Shown here: one piece after another, positions 19,550 through 30,601 of the stretch | Layout of the letters: the number at the start of each line of letters is the position of its first letter | Numbering within the stretch: the stretch's first letter is position 1 | Assembly: GCA_022606425.2 (NCBI GenBank) | Contig: JAHDVF020001251.1 | Coordinates: 1,474,501-1,538,500, forward strand | DNA from: Lepidostoma basale | Taxonomy: Eukaryota > Arthropoda > Insecta > Trichoptera > Lepidostomatidae | DNA: 64,000 bases | Direction of reading: 5' to 3' | Made by a program: the position numbers and the translations under genes | The notes under the pieces: model-generated | The model's database searches: none | Seen by the model: only the letters and a program-made list of their open reading frames with translations | Told to the model about the DNA's origin: nothing

Positions 19550-20560
19550 GTTATCTTCATGAATACCTGTAATACCAATATTTTAATTCATCAAATTTTA
19601 CATAAATATTTGAATATTATTTTCGATAAAATCATGTTTACCACTCCTGATAGATGTATATGGGCGTTTTTCAAAAAGTTTGCTCGTTGCGTAATAATTC
19701 CACTACGTCACATTTGGCGTTCCACTAATACATCACGTCGCGTAGTGGATGTGACGTATGTTGCCAGTATTGAAACAAACTCCAAAATGCAGGTTTATGA
19801 ATATGATTTTACTAAATATTACATTGAATTCAGATTCTAGATGTCGGTCATTTTTACCCATGAAAAGCTGTAAGTCAAACAATCAATACTTACATTATAG
19901 AATCACGTTCGTAGTGGAAAATAAAAACAGCACGTCGTGACGCCCGACCACTATTTCACATAACATAATGCGACTGGTGTCAATTTACGAACATGGCGAC
20001 CGTTGACGAGCTATAAAATGTTGCCATCAATCAAATATATACTTAGTTTATAGTAAATTTTTCGTTTAAATCAGTATATCGACGTAGCGTATACGGAATT
20101 TTCCACCAACGTCGTTTTGAGTGACTAAATAAAAACAGTATTTTATATTATTTTGAACTCTAATACGCTGTTATCTAGGAATATTATTGAATCTGGATCA
20201 TATAATCCTTCCAAATAACATAAAACTCTTGGACAAGAAGTAGCTTATCAATGAATATTTTTCGTTTATAAAGTGCAAAAGGAGCGTGGGACACTAGAAA
20301 AATCACCACTTTTCTATCGTATATTCCCAATAATTAAGCAAAATAAACAGATATAAGTACTTTTGGATATGTGAATAATCAATTTGTGAGTTATTCTGTT
20401 GTTTTGAGATATAAAAAAAAACAGTTTTAAAATTAATAGCCTGCAGAATTACCTCGAAAGTCATAGGACATGTAATTTTCGAGTAAACATTTTATTTGAA
20501 AAACACCCATATAAAGGACTCGGTTTGCAATGGTGTCACCAGTCTGTCGATGCCAGCGTA
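19550..20560 (+). mobile_element. PLE family 2 copy interrupted by a TIR element
   Basis: The left part, 19550-19657 (ending ACTCCTGATAGATGTA), and the right part, 20512-20560 (AAAGGACTCGGTTTGC, then CAGTCTGTCGATGCCAGCG), are contiguous in the copies at 23.5 and 27.45 kb. Confidence 0.6.
19658..20511. mobile_element. TIR element of about 854 bp inserted at TA
   Basis: The ends TATGGGCGTTTTTCAAAAA and the complement of TTTGAAAAACACCCATA are inverted copies. TA (or TATA) is repeated at the junctions. The interior has inverted CGTAGTGG/CCACTACG motifs and no transposase frame. Confidence 0.65.
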
Positions 20561-21015
20561 TCATAAATAAAATAATTTGATTATGTTAAATAAATTTAAG
20601 GCTAGAAATTTGAGACTACATGTCACAGTTATTTTTTTCCTTTGTCCATCCGCCGGTGACTTCTGAAGCCCTACTTAGCGTGCTCTCCACTCCGCCGTCC
20701 TATAAAGGGTTGCCGTCTCAGGATCCACTCCAGTTGGAGAGTCCTCTTTTTCTTTAGCATTTTTTTCCCGCCCACCGTATCTCACGAGTACGGCGGGAAA
20801 CGCTACGAGCTACGTTATTTAGTGGGGGGGAGGAGATGGTGGTATACACGAGGTTATTTAGTGATAAGGTATTGTACGAACTATTTCACGTTACTTTGCG
20901 TAGCCTTTAGTATTGAAAATATTCGCCGTCGCAATGGTTAAAGACGCCAAAATACAGTGATCGCCAAACTCATTAATTAAAACAGCCATACATCATCGGT
21001 ATAACGATTTAAATA
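20561..21015. other. Unassigned; GC-rich patch 20640-20830
   Basis: No ORF or known family. 20745-20800 includes CCGCC/GGCGG-type inverted bits. Confidence 0.35.
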
Positions 21016-21300
21016 ATAATTAAATAAAACGATGTTTTTTAACTACTTCCACTTTTGTCTTTATTTCGACAGCAACCGGTTTCGCCAGGCTCGCTGGCAT
21101 TGACAGACTGGTCCAGACGACAGGCTGTCGAAATAAAGACAAAAGCAGAAGTAGTTAAAAAAAACAACATTTAATATAATTATTATTTAAAATGAACTTC
21201 CATCAAGAGATTTCAGTAAAATTGAACACTTTTTTTATGAACCAACCGGTTTCGCTCCAGCTGGAGCTTCGTTAAGGGGGTTACAAAAAACTGACAAACT
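21016..21300. repeat. PLE family 2 foldback joined to a second hammerhead-like unit
   Basis: Arms 21016-21075 and 21125-21185 are inverted copies (AACTACTTCCACTTTTGTC). The minus strand has CTGTCAATGCCAGCGAGCC, TGGCGAAACCGGTT. At 21235-21290 the minus strand shows AACGAAGCTCCAGCTGGAGC then GAAACCGGTTGG, another unit with the same GAAA-CCGG-TT half. Confidence 0.6.
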
Positions 21301-21441
21301 CAATACTGTATGTATACATAAAAAAATACGAAATTTATTTATTTCAATTATTAACAATGATTTTCTGCTGGAAATTTTCAAATAACAACATTATTAAAAA
21401 AAAAAACCCAGGTATATTCATAAATATATATAACTCATTAA

Positions 21442-22205
21442 CCGTCGCGTTGCCATGTGGTCAATTGAGTTTCCACTGCCAATTTAAAGTTGATTTTCTT
21501 AAAACCTATGGACCCTAATATTATAAAAAAAATTGTAATCCTCCATTGAAGTGTTCTCAATATTTCGTAATAAAAAAAAAAGCAAAAAATTACTTCCTTC
21601 ATCCCAAAAAAAAATATTTTCTAAGACTGCCCTCACCTTCATTCGTGTTAAGGTAGAATTTGTTTTGCTAATATTTACAACTTTATCAAAAGTGACAAAT
21701 ACTTACTCGCTGTTTTGAACGTATTATAAATTATATCTTTGACCTTTTCAATAGGTACGTAATAATACCGACTGGATGAAAACGCAGGACGTAACTTAAT
21801 AATATCAGAACTGTGAAAATATTAACACTTTACCAAAAGGGACAAATATTAATACGTACTCGTTGTCTTGAACGTACTATACATTTTGCCTAGGTGCCTT
21901 TATCTTCGCCCCGCCGGCCGCGGCGCGTAGACAAGTTTATTCCTGATGTTTAGTCGGTCGTATGCTATGACGCATTACATATCAGAAATCGCATGGTTCC
22001 AGAAAAAAATTAATAATGATATGTTTTTCAAATAATCCATGTATGTTATAGATATCGATCTATTCCTAATGAAATTCCCTACAAGATGACATAAATTAAA
22101 TTTTGATTCATCTAGTCATATGCTTGATATTTAGATAAAGTTAGCGGTAAACTGAACTTACCACATGGGAGCAAGCGTTTTGTTTTGAACACGGTACGTT
22201 AAGGG
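21442..22205. mobile_element. Candidate piggyBac-like non-autonomous element (764 bp)
   Basis: TTAA at 21438-21441 and 22206-22209. Both ends carry a CATGTGGT motif in inverted orientation about 10-40 bp inside, but the extreme termini match only partly. Internal direct repeats (ACAAATA(C/T)TTA..CTCG(C/T)TGT) sit about 150 bp apart. Tentative. Confidence 0.35.
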
Positions 22206-22387
22206 TTAAGTTTGTTAAAAATTCAAAGGTGCTAACATTGTGGATCATCGGTAGAACGAATTTTTTATCGTTCTTTGGATGTTAAAGGTGTAGAATCTTA
22301 GTAACATGTCGAGAAAAAAAAACTCAAAAGTCGAAAAAAATTATGTTTCAATTCATAATAAAATTCGTAATAATTTTTTTCTTTACA

Positions 22388-22735
22388 CTAACTAACTTAT
22401 AAACCATCACGCCGTCTCCCCGGAGGGGTTGCAGAAAGAATGGACTGCCAAACTTTAACCGATCCGGCACTCCATCCTTCTCTTTTCGCCCCTACGGGAG
22501 ACGCTAGTGTGATGGGTTGCGAATCTCATCGCCACCAAATAGGCATCTCCCGCGCACATTTCGATCGTTCAACGTCCACAAAATAAATCTAAAACAAATA
22601 ATATAAAATACAATGATATGAAATAAAATAATAAAATAAAAATAATGTTATTTTACATGGTGCAAACGTTGTCAGCTGGACGATCCGGACTTTTTTGTGT
22701 TTATTTAATTTATATTCCACATATCCACTTTTCTT
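22388..22735 (-). mobile_element. Element S
   Basis: Minus-strand copy with tail, LINE-A tip, the GTTGCGAATCTCATCG block, the AT-rich region and the upstream GTCAGCTGGACGATCCGGAC block. Complete except perhaps for the first ~100 bp. Confidence 0.75.
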
Positions 22736-22739
22736 TTAA

Positions 22740-23238
22740 ATAACTATAATTAGGCATTTAAAACAATCCAACTCTAGCAAGAACTTCAAAATCTTATCGA
22801 ATTTTGAATTAATTTTAATATAATTTATTACTCCACGTATCCTGCGTACTTTTTTCTTTAAAATTTTTGTTAAATCGGTTTTATAACACCAGCCTTTTTT
22901 TGCAAAGTTGTGTGAAATGCGAAGGTGGGGGTAGAATTTTTTTAAGTTTTCTACCGTTTATTTATCTTCCTCTACAAGAAATATGGTCGTATCGGTTTTT
23001 CGTCTCGCTTGTCTAGCAATTTCCATTTAGTTTCCTTAGTCTACCCGCTTCTTCGTAATTCCTACTTTTTTACAGCCATGATCGCGCCGTTTTCAAAGTT
23101 AACCGAACTCTGGATATAATATATGGAATAATGAATCGCCTCTATCACGCCTTACAGATTTTAGTATTTCGGTACGGTTAAAGAAATTTAGATTTCTTTT
23201 TAAATTTTCTTTTAATATAATTTTTTACTTTATATGGA
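22740..23238. other. Unassigned AT-rich
   Basis: Nothing recognised. Confidence 0.35.
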
Positions 23239-23239
23239 A

Positions 23240-23980
23240 GCAAAGCATGGAACTGACAAAAAGGATGATGATTGAAAAAGGATTAATGCAGTAGAATTGA
23301 GATTTCGCGATGTCTGGAAAATCCGTGTATTGTCGTGTCTCAAATGAAAATATAAGAATAATAATTAAATAAAACGATGTTTTTTTAACTACTTCCACTT
23401 ATGTCTTTATTTCGACAGCGACCGGTTTCGCCAGGCTCGTGACACTATTGTAAACTTAGTTCTTTATATACATACAGATCAAGGGTGGTAAACATGATTC
23501 TGTACAAAAATAATCTTTAAATGTCTTTGTAAAATTTACTGAATTCAAATATTGGTATTACAGGTATTCAAGAAGATTTATATTCAATACAATGGATTTT
23601 AAATTTTATTATCGCTTACGTATTCATATATAACGTTCGTTATATATGAATATGTATATATGAATATTCATATAATCGTTTCATTATCTTAATAAGTGTA
23701 TGAAAGTGTTATGAACAAAATAATGAATTGATCATTAATATGGTTTGGACACATGGAAATAAAGAATGAAGATAGAATGGTAAAAAAAGTATATGCTAAC
23801 GATGTAAATGAAACTATAAATATAGGCAGACCGAGAAAAACGTGGCGCGATCAAATAAATCAAATATTTAATGTCGGCCACGGGAGGATTCGGAGAAATC
23901 GACGTGCGTGCATGACACGAGAGACTTATAGAGAAAAGTCTGCCTACCCCTTTGGGAAGACGGCGTGATAGTTAGTTTTT
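23240..23980 (+). pseudogene. LINE-A1 interrupted by PLE family 2
   Basis: GSKAWN-like and INAVELRFRDVW pieces at 23240-23348, then VMNKIMN and RMVKKVYANDVN through GRPRKTWRDQINQIFNVG and PFGKTA at 23703-23968, with a TAGTTAG tail. An open frame of 71 codons ends it (23753-23968). Confidence 0.8.
23349..23702 (-). mobile_element. PLE family 2 inserted in LINE-A1
   Basis: Begins AATTAAATAAAACGATG. The minus strand holds GAGCCTGGCGAAACCGGTCG (about 23404-23440) without the 5' core, which is cut off. ATAAG near both edges may be the target repeat. Confidence 0.6.
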
Positions 23981-24596
23981 TATATCTTGTAAAGATTTCG
24001 TTTTTTTTATTATTTTTCATTATGTATTCTATCATACTTACCTATACATAGCTTTTCCGCACTCCTTTTCAGTGATATCATTTATCCATTTTGGTTTTTC
24101 TGTCAATTCCAAGGCACTAGAAACCTATTGTGCGCTGCCATCATTGTAACAATCGATAATTTTTTATTTGTAGTGATGATTTTGAGTAGACCATTTATTT
24201 TGTTTATATTCAACGAAGATGTTATAAACTACCAACTAAACTTAACTTAGTAGTCCCATAATTGATTTGTTTCCCTTATCTTATAATTCTATCTAAAAAA
24301 CAATTTACCTTGCCGCTAAATGTAATCCCCCCCCCCTCTACTTTGCTTTGTCACTCGTCATTTAGTATATAAGTAATGACTCTTTCATTTGACATTAAAA
24401 TTGATTGATTAATACACTGAAGAAGGGAAGTCTGTGTTCAGATATATGTTTGTGGAAGGTGCAAAAAAGTTTAGTGAAAACGGAATGTTTTCAAAAAGTT
24501 ATTCAAATGTGAATCCACAACACAAAGTGATGGCGAATATAGAAGAAAATAAAAGTATTTAATAATTGCATTGTAAATTTTGTATATTTCATTACA
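23981..24596. other. Unassigned, with a hammerhead-like relic at 24417-24455
   Basis: The relic reads ACACTGAAGAAGGGAAG and TTCAGATATATGTTTGTGG, with GAAACATG mutated. It is preceded by AGTATATAAGTAATGAC, seen also at 32.75 kb, so a PLE-type end is likely. No gene. Confidence 0.4.
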
Positions 24597-24832
24597 AATT
24601 ATCTTAATAGATGGCGCTAGTGTAGATGTCCCTACCAAAAGTGAAGTTATTAAAAATATTAACATATATACAAGTTCCAAAAATTTGTCAGACGTGGTGT
24701 CGTAAGAAGGGCGGAACGGTGAATGCTGTTAAACATAGGTCATTAGTCCTGTAAACGCCTCGACTACCAAATTCTGTTTCCAAATAATTTACATCTTCGT
24801 CTCTATTGAGATACAATTAATCCCTAAAAAAT
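24597..24832 (-). repeat. Family R copy
   Basis: Complement of AAGGATTAATTGTATCTC to TAGATGGCGCTAG-type sequence. Confidence 0.75.
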
Positions 24833-25223
24833 GATTTTATTCCGTTTGAATTGTAGGAAGGGCAGTGCCCTCTGTAATTCCGTCATAACGAATCCCATTT
24901 ACCTAGCTCGCTAAGCCCTTGGAAACCTATTACGTTCTATTACGTTTTCTCGGAACGTACGTACTGGATATCGTAATACGTTGTTAATATGGAAACCCTT
25001 CGCGAACCTAATATCCCCCTCGGTTCTGATTGGATGGAAAATATGTATACATTGAATCAGAAATTACCAATGTATGTAATAATGAAAGAATTGATACCTT
25101 TACATCCGATACTGTTTCGAAAATAACGAATATTAAACAGATTTAAAAAAATATATATATAATTAAAGAAAACGGTTTTTTTTATGGAATCACGTAGTAA
25201 TTTGTATAGAATCATGTTTACTA
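24833..25223. other. Unassigned
   Basis: No recognised feature. 24900-25020 is less AT-rich. Confidence 0.35.
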
Positions 25224-25462
25224 CCCCTTTTCTTGTTTCGATGCCGTGTCAGTTCCCCCCAACGTTGGCGATCACTGCAGCAAAGGCATCTCTATCCTTC
25301 GCTACTTGGAACAGGTTCTGAACTCATTACATTTCTTGTTATTCCTGTCTACTCTTTGATGTTCCGCAGCCAGGACAGCTGCCTTCTACCAACTCCCCGA
25401 CACCCCTCTACTTTACCCATTAATATCAGTCGAAGGAGGTGGTATTTTTCTCCTATCACTAC
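25224..25462 (-). pseudogene. LINE-F 3' tip
   Basis: The complement encodes GEKYHLLRLILMG-like, GVGRRQLSWLRNIKEWTG and the GGELTRH end. Several substitutions and a frameshift after TGI. Confidence 0.75.
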
Positions 25463-25464
25463 CC

Positions 25465-25600
25465 CTAATCTATATGTATTTAGAGGAGTCAGTTAATAAC
25501 TGTTTCACCTGTCTATCGATGCCAGTGAGCCTGGCGAAACCGGTCTCTGTCGAAATGAAGACAAAAGTGGAAGTAGTTAAAAACTCATTTAATAATTAAT
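25465..25600 (+). repeat. PLE family 2 piece
   Basis: CTATCGATGCCAGTGAGCC and TGGCGAAACCGGTCTCTGTC on the plus strand. The upstream CTGTC has a local change. Confidence 0.6.
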
Positions 25601-25784
25601 ATGAATGAAAACGACTGTTTTATATAAATTTAATTATAATTTATGGGAATGACATGTTTCACATTTTAAAGGCGTTATCAAAAGATTGAATATATTTTAG
25701 AAATTTGAAATGTGTCGTTCCCATAAACTATAATAAAACTCTTAGACATTTTTATTTTTATTAATTTATTAAAATCGAACTAAT
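25601..25784. repeat. PLE family W foldback
   Basis: Inverted arms about 25603-25680 and 25690-25765 around a short centre. Each has GACATGTTTC or its complement. The GAAACATGTC half of a hammerhead is present, but the family's first core reads TTGATAA rather than CTGATGA. Confidence 0.55.
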
Positions 25785-26090
25785 TTACCATCACGCCGTC
25801 TCCCCATTCATAAATCGTGTCATATGCGCTCGTCGATTTCTCCTATTTCTCGCGTGGCCGACATTCAATATTTGATTTCTAGTTCCATAAACATCTCAAT
25901 TCTACTGCATTAATCATTTCCATGTCTCCAAACTATCTACATGGTCCTTTAATTATTTTATTAACACTATCATGTGCAACGCAATCACTTCTTATATTTT
26001 CATTCGACACTCTATCATACACAGATTTTGATACATTCGTCTAAGAGATCTCATTTCTACTGCATTAATTATTTTTTGTTCTTTATTTAT
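25785..26090 (-). pseudogene. LINE-A1 with internal deletions
   Basis: The tip (CCATCACGCCGTCTCCCC) and the NENIRSDC..DRV..RSLRR region are present, but the QERKVWQ and RNRGRP parts are shortened. Confidence 0.75.
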
Positions 26091-26149
26091 TCTTTGCCTG
26101 TGTCCAAAACATCTTATTTTTATGACAACAAAAACTAAATATATGAATA

Positions 26150-26260
26150 ATTAATACGAATGAAAACGTCAGTTTTCTAGAAGTTTTATTATATTTTATG
26201 GGAATGACATGTTTCGCCCTTCTAAGGCATTATCAAATGTGACGCAACTTCAACTCGTTG
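26150..26260 (-). repeat. PLE family W piece
   Basis: Same block as 25.6 and 39.72 kb (GAATGAAAACGTC, then GACATGTTTCGCCCTTCTAA). Confidence 0.6.
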
Positions 26261-26279
26261 CAGTTTATATACACTAGTA

Positions 26280-26800
26280 AATGGAGCAGAATATGGTAAT
26301 TAACGAAATTTGATGTGACTTTATACATTTTTATCAAATAATTATTTGTGTAGGTCCAGAAATATTGGAAAGTGTTTCTTGGAACTCGTTAAAAAATTTT
26401 ATGGCAATGGTGACATAGTTAGGGGATACTAAATGATATTATATAAATCAAAAATAAGTTATTTGAGGTAGGACGAAATAAAGTGTTTCTAAGAAAAACA
26501 TATTTTTACTAATTGTTTACAGATGATTTTACATATTTCAAGGTGACTAATGATTCTAACTTTTATATATAAAATAAAATGCTATCAAGATTTTCCATCA
26601 AATTATTAAGGACGTGAACGTGTTAAATTTTCATTTAATGTGTATCGAATGAAAGCATATATTCGCCCATACAGCCAATACAAGTTTTCTTGGAAACATT
26701 AAATGGAACTTCTTTCGTACCGGGTTGCGTATTTTCTTTTGACTTTTCCCCCTAATGTCGGTTAATAAATCGAATGATTGACATTTTCAATCATAATCTA
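26280..26800. other. Apparently unique AT-rich DNA
   Basis: No repeat match seen. It lies downstream (minus strand) of the candidate exon at 26801-26938 and could be its 3' untranslated region or an intron. Confidence 0.35.
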
Positions 26801-26938
26801 TCATACTTCCTTGTGATCTTGGGAAGATAAAGACGACATATCGGTGATGGATACCGTGCCGGTAGCTGCTATCTCGGCCACATCTTTCTTCGCTGGCTTT
26901 CCAATCTCAGAAATCATACGCAAATGTGATGTTTCATC
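26801..26938 (-). CDS. Candidate 3'-terminal coding exon of a host gene
   Basis: On the minus strand a pyrimidine-rich tract (TTTTCCTTGCACCTATTTACAG-like, ending ACAAG at about 26939) is followed by a frame with balanced codon use, ending at a TGA. Residues include TSHLRMISEIGKPAKKDVA and EIAATGTVSITDMSSLSSQD. The stretch matches no TE in the window and is clearly less AT-rich than its flanks. It has the look of a hydrophilic, serine-rich C-terminus. No family recognised. Alternative: a chance ORF. The acceptor is CAAG rather than the stronger CAG, which lowers confidence. Confidence 0.35.
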   Translation of the reverse strand, partial: DETSHLRMISEIGKPAKKDVAEIAATGTVSITDMSSLSSQDHKEV

Positions 26939-27045
26939 TTGTAAATAGGTGCAAGGAAAATATAATGTAATAAATTGACAAGGGTTGTTTTTATGAGTGC
27001 CAAATTCAGACATAAGAAGGGAATGAAAGCAAAATGATAAAATAA

Positions 27046-27575
27046 TAATAATAAAAAATGATGTTTTTTTAATTACTTCTACTTTTGTCTTCATTTCGAC
27101 GGCGACCGGTTTCGCCAGGCTCGCTGGAATCGACAGACTGGTGACTCTGTTACAAACTGTTACTGATTTAGATTGTACACTGAACTAAGTTTTAAATAAT
27201 AATAATGATGTTTTTTTAAACACACATGGACTTATGGATGGAAAAAACAAAAAAGGGGACGCCAACCAAACGGACCCAATATAAAACATAATATTGAAAA
27301 TAAATGGATAAATTTTTCAAATATGATACATAAATATATCAGCTGTATTCAATTTAAATTCCACTGTATTGAAATCAAAATGATTTTAAATAATTTAAAT
27401 ATCAATATGTAAATTTTACGTACTTATTTAAAGTTTATCACCCCTGATTTGTATGTATATAAAGGAGTAAAGTTTATAACAGTGTCACAAGTCTGTTGAT
27501 TCTAGTGAGCCTGGCGAAACTGGTCGCAATCGAAATAAAGACGAAAGTGGAAATTGTTTAAAAATAAGTTTTATG
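27046..27575. repeat. PLE family 2, inverted pair
   Basis: 27046-27170 has the family in minus orientation (GGCGACCGGTTTCGCCAGG). 27420-27575 has it in plus orientation (CACCCCTGATTTGTATG, then GTCTGTTGATTCTAGTGAGC and GGCGAAACTGGTCGC). Between them is AT-rich spacer. Confidence 0.6.
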
Positions 27576-27922
27576 ATGTTTGAACGCAAATCTGAGATGA
27601 GTCGTTTATTTTCACCCCGTAATGCAGCAATGGAAAATGCTCAACAATCTCGAGTATTTAATTAAAGTTTAATTCTTGCACAAAAGACGGAGAAAAGCCA
27701 TTTATATCTTCATCCGACTGGGCCAAGGATTCTCCACAGTACTTGTGAAGCGAAGGATGTTTAGTTTTAGAAGTGCACAAAAGGACATTCGTTTCAACAT
27801 AATTCATGCATGAAAATGGAGGCAGGAGTGTCTCAGTGCGAGGAGTAGAATGTTTTATGATAATTTCCCATTTCTAGGCATTATTGTATTAGATAATGCA
27901 CCAATCAGACGAAACATATTCT
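27576..27922. other. Unassigned
   Basis: Less AT-rich than average, no feature recognised. Confidence 0.35.
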
Positions 27923-29070
27923 AAGGATTAATTGTATCTCAATAGAGACGAAGATGTAATTATTTTGGAAACAGAATATGGTGGTCGAGGCGTTTACAGG
28001 ACTTATGATCTGTCATTGGTTGGGTTGAGCGATTGCTTTATGTAATACAACATTCCCCATTCCGCCCTTCTTACGACCACCACGTCTGACAATTATTTTT
28101 GAAAGATGTATATATTATGCTACTATGTTGAGAAACACTTCACATGTTTTAGTTCAATCTACACTAGCGCCATCCATTAAGATTAGGTGTAAGCATTAAG
28201 CTATACATTATATTTTTTGAAAGTTATAAACCAGAATGATCCCTTAAGTATTAATTTTTTTTTAAATAATATTTTGAATGTATACAAATACTTGTAGAGA
28301 AATACTAGATTTAACCCGTTGCGGGTTAGTCATTTTTAAGGATTAATTGTATCTCAATAGAGACGAAGATGTAAATTGTTTTTTTTGGAAACAGAATATG
28401 GTGGTCGAGGCGCTTACAGGACTTATGACCTGTCATTGGTTGGGTTGAGCGATCGCTTTATGTTAATAATATTCCCCATTCCGCCCTTCTTACGACCACC
28501 ATGTCTGACAAATTGTTGGAAGGTGTATAATATTCAGTGTATATATGCCACCATGTTGAGAAACACTTCACATATTTTAGTTCAATCTACACTAGCGCCA
28601 TCCATTAAGATTAGGTGTAAGCATTAAGCAGAAAAAACCTTTATTATTGCAATGTGAAAGGCTATCAACTCAATTATCAAACATTGCTAGACAACGCCTG
28701 GAGAAAACTCTCCAGTTTTTATGCTCTCACTTGGACCAGTTTTTTTACAACATCTTGTTTTGAATGTATACAAATACTGGATTTTACCCATTACGGGTTA
28801 ATCATTTAAGGATTAATTGTATCTCAAAGAGACGAAGATTAAATTATTTTGGAAACAGAATATGGTGGTCGAGGCGTTTACAGGACTTATGTGATATGGT
28901 TAGAGTGATCTCTTAAAAAAGCTTAAAAAATTTTACCCATTACGGGTTAATCATTTATGGATTAATTGTATCTCAAAGAGCCGAAGATTAAATTATTTTG
29001 GAAACAGAATATGGTGGTCGAGGCGTTTACAGGACTTATGTGATATGGTTAGAGTGATCTCTTAAAAAAG
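27923..29070 (+). repeat. Family R tandem array (four units)
   Basis: Units begin at 27923, 28338, 28808 and 28957 with A(A/T)GGATTAATTGTATCTC. The first two are near full length (415 and 470 bp). The last two are short derivatives that share the same internal deletion (149 bp spacing). The hairpin TAACCCG-TTG-CGGGTTA lies at 28312-28328, and CTGGAGA-AAAC-TCTCCAG near 28700. No transposase. Confidence 0.85.
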
Positions 29071-29079
29071 TTCGTATTT

Positions 29080-29489
29080 GAGGGTATTATTTGCAAACCT
29101 GGCAAACTCCATCATTAGATGTTTTGATTAAATCGCAAAAAAACTGATACGCTAATAAAATGCGCTTTTTTACGATATATATTTATTTTTTTCATCTCAA
29201 AAAGTTAGTATTTTAAAAGTAATCAGCCATGAAATAATCATCATTATGTTGATAATTAAAGTAAAATGATGAATTTCATTTTGGAGTTTGCCAGCTTTGC
29301 AGCACTCAAGTGGAGGTTGCCACGTTTGCAACAAACCCTATATTTTAATAGCAAAATTCTTCAGAATGAAGCCGAATTTGAAACTGAAAATCAATAAAAA
29401 TTGTGTGTAAATGCATTATGAATAAGACCCAATTCATATCTAACTTTTGATTGTTGGTGGAGTTTGCCGGGTTTGCAAATAATACCCTC
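29080..29489. mobile_element. TIR element with subterminal repeats (410 bp)
   Basis: GAGGGTATTATTTGCAAACC at the left is inverted at 29456-29489, about 33 bp in all. ATTT on both sides (29076-29079, 29490-29493) may be the target repeat. Inside, GGAG(T/G)TTGCCA..TTTGCA recurs at about 29284 and 29311. No ORF. Confidence 0.7.
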
Positions 29490-29764
29490 ATTTTTGATGA
29501 TTGCCTTTTGTTTGCCAGTAGCATTTTTGTCATCGCTCACATTGTAAACATTACATTATTGGACTGTATGTTTTATGACGAGACATTATATTGTAACTTG
29601 GGAATGTGTGAAATTCTTCCGCATGATCTGAGCGTAAATCAGGGTTACCTACATCCAGTCTGCCGACAAAACGTGCCGATCGCTTTATGATTGCAATTTG
29701 AAGTTTGCTCATAATTTATGGAACAGTGTTACAACAAAGCATCCCATATTAAAACTACGTGATT

Positions 29765-29895
29765 GATACTGACAAACCTCTCTAGATTCCTCTACATTCA
29801 AACATCGTATCACGCACGCTCGTCGATTATTCCGACATCGAATATGGCCGCTTTTCAGTAATTGATTAATTTGGTCAAGCTTCTTTTTCCATTAC
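29765..29895 (-). pseudogene. LINE-A2 internal piece
   Basis: The complement encodes part of GGHIRSRNNRRACVIR and NVEESRE. Tail missing. Confidence 0.65.
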
Positions 29896-30021
29896 AGGAT
29901 ATTATTTGCTAATAATATGCATTTCTTCTATATTCGTCTTCATCTTGTGTTGTGGAATATTGATATACCTACCCGCTTTTTATACTCATAATAATTTATT
30001 TATTTATTTATACATGATACA

Positions 30022-30460
30022 TTATGTGTGGTCTGTTCTGTTATATGGGTGTGAGACATGGACATTAAAAGTAAATACAATGAACCGGTTAGAGGCATTT
30101 GAAATGTGGCTTCACCGAAGAATGTTCAGGATCCCATGGACAGACAGAGTGACGAACACAGAAGTCCTGAATCGTGCAGGAGTAAATAGAGAGCTGCTGA
30201 CATTAATCAAAGTCCGTAAGATTGCATGTCTGGGTCACGTTCTGCGAGGAGAAAAGTATCGCCTGCTGCATCTAATATTGAAGGGAAAAATAGAGGGCCG
30301 CAGGGGGGCAGGGAGAAGGCAGATATCCTGGCTGCGCAATGTGAGGGAATGGACGGGAATCACAACTGTGGAGGAGCTATTCCGGACAGCGCAGGATAGG
30401 GAAGAGTTTACCAGAGTGATCGCCAACGTCGGGGGGACCTGACAGGGCACTTTAAGAAGA
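30022..30460 (+). mobile_element. LINE-F copy 3, intact fragment with 12-bp target duplication
   Basis: ATACATGATACA at 30010-30021 and 30461-30472. The frame is open from the 5' truncation to a stop at 30440: YVWSVLLYGCETWTLKVNTM, FEMWLHRRMFRIPWTDRVTN, CLGHVLRGEKYRLLHLILKG, RQISWLRNVREWTGITTVEE and FTRVIANVGGT. Ends with a short AAGAAG tail. No lesion seen, so this looks like a young insertion. Confidence 0.93.
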
Positions 30461-30601
30461 ATACATGATACACAAATGAGACATTACAAACGAAAAACAT
30501 TTAGGCGACTCGTTTGGACACAAAACGGTGTTACAAAGATAAGATAAAGCAATATGAGACCAAAAAATCATACATATCAGAAGGAATCCAAATATGTCGA
30601 C

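Noticed and set aside
20900..21015. Retroviral or LTR element
   Set aside because: No gag, protease, RNase H, integrase, primer-binding site or LTR pair was seen anywhere in the window; the only RT is non-LTR.
27923..29070. CRISPR array
   Set aside because: Repeat units are 149-470 bp and diverged, with no short spacer pattern; the DNA is eukaryotic.
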